Positions 29,919 to 38,135 of a DNA stretch of 64,000 nt are shown piece after piece. Position numbers and translations under genes: made by a program. Under the pieces are notes generated by a model. It ran no database searches. It saw only the letters and a program-made list of their open reading frames with translations, and was not told the DNA's origin. The stretch's first letter is position 1. Each line of letters starts with the position of its first letter. The DNA comes from Pseudomonas rhizosphaerae (lineage in GTDB: Bacteria; Pseudomonadota; Gammaproteobacteria; Pseudomonadales; Pseudomonadaceae), in contig NZ_CP009533.1 of assembly GCF_000761155.1 (NCBI RefSeq), positions 1,364,001 to 1,428,000 on the forward strand, in the 5' to 3' direction.

Positions 29919-30743
29919 TTATCGCTGCAGGGTGTCGAGCAAACGCCTGGCGCGCTGCAACACCGGCGCATCGACCATCTGGCCGTCGAGCTGGAAAGCG
30001 CCCGCACCCCCGGCGGCGGCACTGGCCGCCAGTACGGCACGGGCCCATTCCAGATCCTGGACGCTGGGCGCCAGTGCCGCATGAATCACCGCCACCTGAC
30101 GCGGATGGATGCACAGTGCGCCGCCATAGCCGAGGTTGCGCGCGTGCTCGATGGCGCGCTGCAACCCCGGCGCGTCGTCCAGGGCGGCGAACACCCCGTC
30201 CAGTGGTGGCAGCAGGTTGGCGGCGCGTGAATGCAGCTGCACGCTCATGCGGCCTTGGTCGAGAAAGGCTTCTGCCGCTGGGGTGCCGCTGTGGAGGCCC
30301 AAGTCCAGGGCCAGGTCCAGGCTGCCGAAACACAGCCGCTCGACGCCGGGGCCATTGACGATGGTCTCCAGCGCCAACAGACCTCGGGCGCTTTCGATGA
30401 TGGGCCACAGCGGCTTGCCGGCCTGGCTGGCCGTGGTCAGATGAGCGCGGGTTTCGGCCTTGGGCAACATCACCCCGACGACACCTGGGTGGCTGGCGCA
30501 GAAAGCCAGGTCGCTGGCGTGTTCGGCATGGCCGGGGGCGTTGACGCGCACCATCACGCGGGCCGTTTCGGTGTGACCCAGGAAGTGCGAAAGATGCTCG
30601 CGCGCCTGGCGCTTGAGGCCTTCCTCGACGGCGTCCTCGAAATCGACGATCACCGCGTCGGCGCCCGCGGCCAGGGCCTTGGCGAACCGATCAGGGCGGC
30701 TGCCCGGCACGAACAGGGCCGAGCGAAGGTTAGGTATCGGCAT
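29919..30743 (-). CDS. ccl: (S)-citramalyl-CoA lyase (HpcH/HpaI-CitE family)
   Basis: The last step of itaconate breakdown: citramalyl-CoA is split to acetyl-CoA and pyruvate. The 274-aa protein is a CitE-like TIM barrel with the metal- and CoA-binding blocks VIVDFEDAV, MLPKAETR, IIESARGLLAL (Glu) and LCFGSLDLALDLG (Asp). The N-terminus RSALFVPGSRPDRF is the usual CitE start. The order hydratase, dehydrogenase, PrpD, CoA transferase, lyase, TRAP is that of the P. aeruginosa itaconate genes (PA0878-PA0886), which is why the citramalyl-CoA assignment is preferred over malyl-CoA or citryl-CoA lyase. Confidence 0.88.
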   Translation of the reverse strand: MPIPNLRSALFVPGSRPDRFAKALAAGADAVIVDFEDAVEEGLKRQAREHLSHFLGHTETARVMVRVNAPGHAEHASDLAFCASHPGVVGVMLPKAETRAHLTTASQAGKPLWPIIESARGLLALETIVNGPGVERLCFGSLDLALDLGLHSGTPAAEAFLDQGRMSVQLHSRAANLLPPLDGVFAALDDAPGLQRAIEHARNLGYGGALCIHPRQVAVIHAALAPSVQDLEWARAVLAASAAAGGAGAFQLDGQMVDAPVLQRARRLLDTLQR

Positions 30744-30777
30744 GGTTCAAGGTTCCCGATAGTGAGTTGGCGGGGAA

Positions 30778-31977
30778 TCAGATCACGCCGGATGCCGCCA
30801 TGTGTGTCTGCTGCTCGGCGGAGTAACCCAGCTCGTCAAGAATGCCTGCGGTATGCTGGCCCAGGTCGGGGACCGCATCCATGCGCGGCGCAAACGCTGT
30901 ATTGCTGGCCGGCGGCAGCAGGGCGGGGAGCTTGCCGGACGGGCTGTCCACCTGGCGCCAGCGGTCACGCGCGGCCAGTTGCGGATGCTCCCAGACCCCA
31001 GCCATGTCGTTGACCCGGGCATTGGCGATCTGCGCGCTGTCCAGGCGCTCCAGCACCTGCTCGACCGACAACGCCGCGAAGCTGTCGACGATGATCTGCC
31101 GCAGTTGATCGCGATGACGCGAACGTTCGAAGTTGCTGGAAAAGCGCGGGTCGGCGGCCAACGGCGCGTCGAGCAGCACCTTCTCGCAGAACAGCGCCCA
31201 CTCGCGCTCGTTTTGCAGGCCGAGCATGACGGTGCCGCCGTCACCGGCGGGGAAGGGCCCGTAAGGATAGATGGTCGAGTGTGCCGCACCGGCACGGGCG
31301 GGCGGCGGTGCGCCGTTGTAGGCGTAGTACAGCGGGTAGCCCATCCATTCCACCAGGCTTTCCAGCATGGACACGTCGATGCGGCTGCCGACCCCGGTCT
31401 TGTCGCGCAGCATCAATGCCGAGAGCACCCCGGTGTAGGCGTACATGCCGGCAGCGATGTCGGCGATCGAGCAGCCAGCCTTGGCTCGCTCGTCTTCGCC
31501 GGGGCCGCCGGTCACCGAGAGAAAACCGCCTTCGCTCTGGATCAACAGGTCGTAGGCTTTTTTCTTCTCGTAGGGACCGCCTTCGCCGTAGCCGGAAATG
31601 TCGCAGACGATGAGCCGCGGATACCGCGCCTGCAACGCCTCGAACGACAGCCCCATGCGCGCCGCCGCTCCCGGCGCCAGGTTCTGCACCAGCACGTCGG
31701 CCTTGGCCAGCAGGCCGTGCAACACGGCATCGGCGGCTTGCTGCTTGAGGTCCAGGGTCAGGCTCTCCTTGGAACGGTTGGTCCAGACGAAATGCGAGGC
31801 GAGGCCGTCGACCCGCTGATCGTAGCCGCGGGCGAAGTCACCGCTGCCGGGACGTTCGATTTTCACCACGCGTGCGCCCAGGTCGGCCAGTTGACGCGTG
31901 CAGAAGGGCGCGGCGATGGCGTGTTCCAGGCTGATGACGGTGATGCCGTCCAGCGGACGCGGATTGAGATCGGTCAT
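30778..31977 (-). CDS. ict: Itaconate CoA-transferase (class III, CaiB/BaiF family)
   Basis: Activates itaconate to itaconyl-CoA, probably using succinyl-CoA. The 399-aa product is a class III CoA transferase: the catalytic Asp is Asp143 in KKKAYDLLIQSEGG, and the N-terminal GARVVKIERPGSGDFAR and LTLDLK blocks bind CoA. The position between the MmgE/PrpD gene (15-bp gap) and ccl (34-bp gap) matches P. aeruginosa Ict. Formyl-CoA or carnitine CoA transferases share the fold, so the substrate is set by context. Confidence 0.88.
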   Translation of the reverse strand: MTDLNPRPLDGITVISLEHAIAAPFCTRQLADLGARVVKIERPGSGDFARGYDQRVDGLASHFVWTNRSKESLTLDLKQQAADAVLHGLLAKADVLVQNLAPGAAARMGLSFEALQARYPRLIVCDISGYGEGGPYEKKKAYDLLIQSEGGFLSVTGGPGEDERAKAGCSIADIAAGMYAYTGVLSALMLRDKTGVGSRIDVSMLESLVEWMGYPLYYAYNGAPPPARAGAAHSTIYPYGPFPAGDGGTVMLGLQNEREWALFCEKVLLDAPLAADPRFSSNFERSRHRDQLRQIIVDSFAALSVEQVLERLDSAQIANARVNDMAGVWEHPQLAARDRWRQVDSPSGKLPALLPPASNTAFAPRMDAVPDLGQHTAGILDELGYSAEQQTHMAASGVI

Positions 31978-31992
31978 GGGGTCACCTGTGGG

Positions 31993-33342
31993 TCAGATCA
32001 GATCGGTCAAGGTCTGGGTGTCGCGCAATTGCCAGATGCGCTCGATCAGCACCTGTCCTTGGGCCGGCGTGCGTGCACCGGAAAAGGCCAGCAGGCGCAG
32101 GAACTTGTCTTCCAGTTCGGGGCGCGACAGGGTATTGCCGGGGTCGCCCTTGGGTTCGTCGATGGCGGCGCTCAAGGTACGGCCGTCAGTGGTCGTGACG
32201 ATGACTCGCCCCAGCCAGCGCGCCGGGTAGGCAGCGTCGACCTCGGGGTCCAGCTCCATGCTGACTTTCTGGCGGAAGCCGTCGACCGCCGCATCCGTCA
32301 GCGCCAGGTCGCGGAATTCGATCAGCTGTGCGCTGCCATGAACGGCGATCAAGCCCAGCACCGCGCCCATGGAGAATTTGGCCTGGTGTACCGTGCTGGG
32401 CTTGACCACCCGGCCCAGGACATCGATAGCGCCCTGATGCACGCGGGTGACCACCTTGGCGATCTGCTCGTGGTGCAGCCCTTCACGCTGCATCAAGTGC
32501 AGGAGGGCATCGGCGGCCGGATGGGTATGGCGGCACGAGGCGTGGAACTTGAACGAGGTTTCCGCCAGTGCCCAGCGGCTGCCCAGGCGATCGTCCAGGC
32601 GGCTGGCGTCGGCGTCGCTGGACATGCCCGCCGCCAGGCCCTGCTCGCCCTCCAGGATGTTGCGTGCTCCGGTCAGGCCGTCTTCAGTCATGTAGGCGGC
32701 GAGCAAGCCATCGGCGGCGGCCTTGGCGGTGTGCAGCTGCTTGGAGTCGGCGGCGTCGCGCAGGAATTCCCAGAGCCCGGCAGCCTGGGTGCCGGCATTG
32801 CCGAGCAGGTTGATGAACTGCTCGCGGTCGAACCCCAGCAGCTTGCCCACGGCGACTGCAGCGGCCAGGGTGCCCACCGTGGCGGTGGTGTGGAAGATTC
32901 GATAGTGGGAACGGCCCATGAACTCGCCGATGCGGATACCGGCCTCGTAGCCGGCCACCGACGCCAGCAGCAAATCGCGCCCGGACTTGCCGCGGTCCTG
33001 GGCGGCAGCCAGCACGGCGGAAAATACCACCGTGGCCGGATGCAGCACCGAGCTGTTGTGCAGGTCGTCCTGCTCCACCAGGTGCGACGCGGCGCCGTTG
33101 ACCAGGGCGGCGAAGTAGGGCGAAGTACCGCGGCCGTTGACCAGCATTCTGGCCGGGCCGTCGCTGGGCCCCATGCGCTGCGCGTAGCGCTCGAACAAGG
33201 GAATGGGGTGGGCGCCCTGGCTGGCCAGCGCCGAGCCTGCCCAGTCCAGGAACAGGTCCTCGCAGCGGGCCAGGACGGGCTCCGGAATGTCCCCATAGCG
33301 CAAGTCGGCGAGGAACGTGGCCAAACGGTGAGTAGCATTCAT
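31993..33342 (-). CDS. MmgE/PrpD family protein, itaconate locus
   Basis: A 449-aa member of the MmgE/PrpD (2-methylcitrate dehydratase-like) family. The N-terminal all-helical domain carries GSALASQGAHPIPLFERY-type blocks and AHSHYRIFHTTATVGTLAAA; the C-terminal domain follows from ~270. Its role in the itaconate locus is not established, because CoA activation, hydration and cleavage need only three enzymes. It might dehydrate or isomerise a related tricarboxylate (cis-aconitate-type decarboxylases share this fold). It is tightly packed in the operon, with 10 bp to the acyl-CoA dehydrogenase gene and 15 bp to ict. Confidence 0.85.
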   Translation of the reverse strand: MNATHRLATFLADLRYGDIPEPVLARCEDLFLDWAGSALASQGAHPIPLFERYAQRMGPSDGPARMLVNGRGTSPYFAALVNGAASHLVEQDDLHNSSVLHPATVVFSAVLAAAQDRGKSGRDLLLASVAGYEAGIRIGEFMGRSHYRIFHTTATVGTLAAAVAVGKLLGFDREQFINLLGNAGTQAAGLWEFLRDAADSKQLHTAKAAADGLLAAYMTEDGLTGARNILEGEQGLAAGMSSDADASRLDDRLGSRWALAETSFKFHASCRHTHPAADALLHLMQREGLHHEQIAKVVTRVHQGAIDVLGRVVKPSTVHQAKFSMGAVLGLIAVHGSAQLIEFRDLALTDAAVDGFRQKVSMELDPEVDAAYPARWLGRVIVTTTDGRTLSAAIDEPKGDPGNTLSRPELEDKFLRLLAFSGARTPAQGQVLIERIWQLRDTQTLTDLI

Positions 33343-33352
33343 CGACGGGTCC

Positions 33353-34516
33353 TCAGAAGCTGCGTGGCAGTTCGAGCAGATGCTCGGCCACGTAGGACAG
33401 GATCAGGTTGGTGGAGATCGGCGCCACCTGATACAAACGGGTTTCGCGAAACTTGCGCTCGACGTCGTATTCGCAGGCGAAACCGAAACCGCCGTGGGTT
33501 TGCAAGCAGGCATTGGCGGCTTCCCACGACGCCTTTGCGGCCAGGTACTTGGCCATGTTGGCGCTGGCCCCGGCGTTCTTGCCGCTGTCGTATTCCTTAC
33601 AGGCGCGCCAGCGCATCAAGTCAGCGGCTTCGATTTCGATGTGCGCCTCGGCAATGGGAAACTGCACGCCCTGGTTCTGGCCGATCGGGCGGCCGAACAC
33701 CACCCGATCGCGGGCGTAGGCGCTGGCCTTTTCGATGAACCACCGGCCATCGCCGATGCACTCGGCGGCGATCAGCGTGCGCTCGGCATTGAGGCCGTCG
33801 AGGATGTAGCGGAAACCCTTGCCTTCCTCACCGATCAGGCTGTCGACGGGCAGCTCGAGGTTGTCGAAGAACAGCTCGTTGGTCTCATGGTTGACCATGT
33901 TGGCGATCGGTTGAACGGTCAGGCCCTTGCCGATGGCTTCGCGCAGATCGACCAGAAAGATCGACATCCCTTCGGATTTGCGCGTGACTTCGGCCAGCGG
34001 CGTGGTGCGTGCCAGCAGGATCATCAAATCCGAATGCTGCACCCGCGAGATCCACACCTTCTGGCCATTGATGACGTACTTGTCCCCTTGGCGCACGGCG
34101 GTGGTCTTGATCTTGGTGGTGTCGGTGCCGGTGGTCGGTTCGGTGACGGCCATCGATTGCAGGCGCAGCTCGCCGCTGGCCAGCTTGGGCAGGTAATGGC
34201 GTTTCTGCGCCTCGCTGCCGTGACGCAACAGGGTGAACATGTTGTACATCTGGCCGTGCACGGTTCCTGAGTTGCCGCCGCAGGCGTTGACTTCCTCGAG
34301 GATCACCGAGGCTTCGGCCAGGCCCAGGCCCGAGCCGCCGTATTCGCTGGGGATCATTGCCGACAACCAGCCGGCGTCGGTGAGGGCCTTGACGAAGGTT
34401 TCGGGAAAACCCTTTTCTTCGTCGATCTTGCGCCAGTAGGCGGCATCGAACTCGGCACACAAGGCGCGCACGCCTTCGCGGATGGCATTGAGGTCTTCTT
34501 CGTCGTAGGCAGGCAT
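33353..34516 (-). CDS. Acyl-CoA dehydrogenase family protein, itaconate locus
   Basis: A 387-aa FAD-dependent acyl-CoA dehydrogenase homolog. MAVTEPTTGTDTTKIKT (residues 122-138) is the FAD/acyl-CoA loop, WISRVQHSD the flavin-side block, and THGGFGFACEYDVERKFRETR (340-360) the C-terminal signature. The usual catalytic glutamate of YEGT is absent: the site reads QVAPIS, with Pro366 in that place. A glutamate is found at Glu245 (LNAERTLIAA), the position used by isovaleryl- and long-chain dehydrogenases. Activity is therefore possible but on an unknown substrate, perhaps methylsuccinyl-CoA or another C5 acyl-CoA. It lies in the operon between ich and prpD. Confidence 0.88.
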   Translation of the reverse strand: MPAYDEEDLNAIREGVRALCAEFDAAYWRKIDEEKGFPETFVKALTDAGWLSAMIPSEYGGSGLGLAEASVILEEVNACGGNSGTVHGQMYNMFTLLRHGSEAQKRHYLPKLASGELRLQSMAVTEPTTGTDTTKIKTTAVRQGDKYVINGQKVWISRVQHSDLMILLARTTPLAEVTRKSEGMSIFLVDLREAIGKGLTVQPIANMVNHETNELFFDNLELPVDSLIGEEGKGFRYILDGLNAERTLIAAECIGDGRWFIEKASAYARDRVVFGRPIGQNQGVQFPIAEAHIEIEAADLMRWRACKEYDSGKNAGASANMAKYLAAKASWEAANACLQTHGGFGFACEYDVERKFRETRLYQVAPISTNLILSYVAEHLLELPRSF

Positions 34517-34568
34517 GGCGGTTCTCGAAGTCGTTATTGTCGGAATCGTTGGAATCGTTGGATAGCCG

Positions 34569-35441
34569 TCACTGGCCGGACTGTGGCAAGCGGGCAGGGA
34601 CAGCGTCGAACGTGACGTCCGCGCTCTGGGCGACGCCGGCCTCGTTACCAGCCCACAGACGCGCCTTGCCGGGTTCGAGCAGGCAACCCTCGACCTGGAA
34701 CGGAGTGGGCACGGTCAGCGGCCGCACGCCGCGGTAGGCGAAATGGCGCACACGCGCTTGCGGATTGGCGCGGACGAAGCTGCGCAACAGCAGGGTGGCG
34801 ATCAGCGGCCCGTGCACCACCAGGCCGGCATAGCCTTCAGTGCCCGTCACGTAGGGGTGGTCGTAGTGAATCCGGTGGCCGTTGAAGGTGACAGCCGAAT
34901 AGCGAAACAGCAGGGTCGGGGTCGGCGTCACGGTTTCGCCCCACTGGGCGGCGAGCGGTGCCTGATCGCTGGACAGCTTGGGCGGGTTCGGCTCGCGGTA
35001 GACGATGTCCTGCTCTTCGCGCAAGCACAGGCGACCCTCCTGGCTGTAGTCGTGGCGCACCGTGACGAACAGCAAGGCGCCGGTATGGCCGTGCTTTTCT
35101 TCGATGCGCAGAATGGTCGAAACCCGCTCGGCGGCGCTGCCGACTTTCAGCGGCTCGATGAACTCGAGGCGGCCACCGGCCCACATGCGGTTGCGGCCGT
35201 CGGCGGCGGGCAGAAAGCCACCGCGCAGCGGATGCCCATCCGTGCCCAATCCACTTTCCGCGACCGGTGCCTGGAAGAAGCACCACTGCCACAGGGGCGG
35301 CAGTGGCTCGCCGTCTTTGGGCGTAGGTTCGCCGAAAGTCGCGGCAATGCGCTGGACCATGTTCTGGCTGAGCACATCGTGCGCCTGCTCGGTACGGCCC
35401 ACCCAGGCGCTGTAGTCGGTGGCTGAATCTGAAGCGCTCAT
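34569..35441 (-). CDS. ich: Itaconyl-CoA hydratase (MaoC-like, FAS1-dehydratase type)
   Basis: Adds water to itaconyl-CoA (or mesaconyl-CoA) to give citramalyl-CoA. The 290-aa protein has two hot-dog regions: an N-terminal FAS1-type region and a C-terminal MaoC-type region with RYSAVTFNGHRIHYD (residues 180-194), the hydratase motif of mesaconyl-/itaconyl-CoA hydratases, with the His and Asn positions intact. The start MSASDSATDYSAWVGR at 35441 has AGAGG upstream; a longer in-frame start would run into the operator region. It is the first gene of the itaconate operon, divergent from the LysR regulator. Confidence 0.87.
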   Translation of the reverse strand: MSASDSATDYSAWVGRTEQAHDVLSQNMVQRIAATFGEPTPKDGEPLPPLWQWCFFQAPVAESGLGTDGHPLRGGFLPAADGRNRMWAGGRLEFIEPLKVGSAAERVSTILRIEEKHGHTGALLFVTVRHDYSQEGRLCLREEQDIVYREPNPPKLSSDQAPLAAQWGETVTPTPTLLFRYSAVTFNGHRIHYDHPYVTGTEGYAGLVVHGPLIATLLLRSFVRANPQARVRHFAYRGVRPLTVPTPFQVEGCLLEPGKARLWAGNEAGVAQSADVTFDAVPARLPQSGQ

Positions 35442-35506
35442 GGGCGGCCTCTGTCGTTGTCGTTGTGACGCGATGATGCGAGGCGCAAGGCATTCTGTGA
35501 ATTTGC

Positions 35507-35542
35507 ATTTGCGTAAGGCGGCGTTCATATTTGCCGAACGCC
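35507..35542. promoter_or_regulatory. Putative LysR operator copy B, divergent ich/lysR promoter
   Basis: ATTTGCGTAA, two bases, CGGCGTTC, seven bases, CCGAACGCC, containing GGCGTTC-N9-GAACGCC. It is 66 bp upstream of ich and ends 18 bp before the lysR start codon, where a LysR protein could both activate ich and repress its own gene. A matching copy lies before the TRAP genes. Confidence 0.65.
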
Positions 35543-35560
35543 CGAAGGTAGGATCCCGAC

Positions 35561-36457
35561 ATGCATTTCGACCTGGCCGACCTGCGCCTCTTCATCCATA
35601 TCGGCGAATCGCCGAGCCTGACCCAGGGCGCGCGACGGGCGTTCCTGTCGCCGGCGGCCGCCAGCGCGCGGATCAAGGCGCTGGAACAGCAGCTCGATAC
35701 GCGCCTGCTGTACCGCGACAGCCGTGGTGTTGAACTCACCCCCGCTGGGCAGAAGCTGCTGGTGCACGCGCGGTTGATCATGCGCCAGGTCGACTACCTC
35801 AAGGCCGATTTCACCCATTTGGGCGCCGATTCGGCGGGGCACATTCGCATTTTCGCCAACACCACGGCGGTCACCGAATTCCTGCCCGAGGTACTGGCCG
35901 GTTTTCTCGCCGAACGTCCGGGTGTGAGCGTCGACCTGCAGGAGCGCCTGTCGCGCGACATCGTCCGTGGCGTGCTCGACGGCAGCACCGACATGGGCAT
36001 CATTGCCGGGCCGGTAGAGGCAGCGGGCCTGCAAGTGATGCACTTCAGCACCGACCGCCTGGTGCTCACCGTGCCCGTGGGTCACGAGTTGGCCCAGTGC
36101 AAGCGCATCAGCCTGAAACAGACCCTGGCGTTCCAACACATCGCCTTGCACGAAGGCAGCACGCTGCTCAGCTTTCTGCGCGAACACGTCGAGCGGATCG
36201 GCCAGGGGCTGTCGCTGCGTATCCAGGTGTCGAGCTTCGAAGCGATCTGCCGAATGGTCGAGGCAGGCGTGGGCATCGGCATCATTCCCGAATCCGCCGC
36301 CTTGCGGCACAGCCGCACCATGCGCCTGGTGACCATCGAGCTGGACGAGCCCTGGGCGGTGCGCGAGCGCAGCATTCTGGTGCGTGAACTGGAGGCATTG
36401 CCGGGCACGGTCCGCGCGCTGATCGCCACCTTGATGCCAACCCCGGTGCCTGATTGA
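35561..36457 (+). CDS. itcR: LysR-family regulator of itaconate genes
   Basis: A 298-aa LysR protein. The N-terminal winged helix (residues ~4-62) contains GARRAFLSPAAASARIKALE, and the effector-binding domain (~92-290) starts at GHIRIFANTTAVTEFLPEVL. The divergent position opposite ich is that of the itaconate-responsive regulator in P. aeruginosa, so itaconate or itaconyl-CoA is the likely effector. A palindromic site lies directly before its start, indicating autoregulation. Confidence 0.87.
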   Translation: MHFDLADLRLFIHIGESPSLTQGARRAFLSPAAASARIKALEQQLDTRLLYRDSRGVELTPAGQKLLVHARLIMRQVDYLKADFTHLGADSAGHIRIFANTTAVTEFLPEVLAGFLAERPGVSVDLQERLSRDIVRGVLDGSTDMGIIAGPVEAAGLQVMHFSTDRLVLTVPVGHELAQCKRISLKQTLAFQHIALHEGSTLLSFLREHVERIGQGLSLRIQVSSFEAICRMVEAGVGIGIIPESAALRHSRTMRLVTIELDEPWAVRERSILVRELEALPGTVRALIATLMPTPVPD

Positions 36458-36573
36458 GATGATGCGTTGCAAGTTGGCCGCAGGGTTTCTATCATCGCCG
36501 CGGGTGCGCCGCTGCATAGGGTACGGCGCAGGTTAAAGTTCAGCGTTGGTCGGGCCGCCAACGGAGACGTCCC

Positions 36574-37929
<1,356 letters not shown>

Positions 37930-37976
37930 TAGCGACAGGCTGAGCCTCCTGTGAGGGGCGCTTGTGCAGGGACTTC

Positions 37977-38043
37977 TGTGGGAGCGGGCTCTGCCCGCGA
38001 AATGGGCACCGCGAACCCTTCGCGGGCAGAGCCCGCTCCCACA
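37977..38043. repeat. Perfect 25-bp inverted repeat (GTGGGAGCGGGC family)
   Basis: Arms of 25 bp (TGTGGGAGCGGGCTCTGCCC plus GCGAA, 37977-38001, and its exact complement 38019-38043) flank a 17-bp loop. It is a REPIN-like element of the second repeat family; it lies after nhaA and may act as its terminator. Confidence 0.9.
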
Positions 38044-38135
38044 AAACCTGCTCCCACCACCGCCCCCTGTTCATGGAAGTCGAAGCGCGGCCGATACGCT
38101 TTGTAACGGCTCCGCGTATCTCTTTCAGGCTCTCC

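Noticed and set aside
30802..33738. 978-codon plus-strand open frame opposite ict, the PrpD homolog and part of the acyl-CoA dehydrogenase gene
   Set aside because: Spans three genes with clear family motifs on the other strand; its translation is His/Gln-rich and without domain character.
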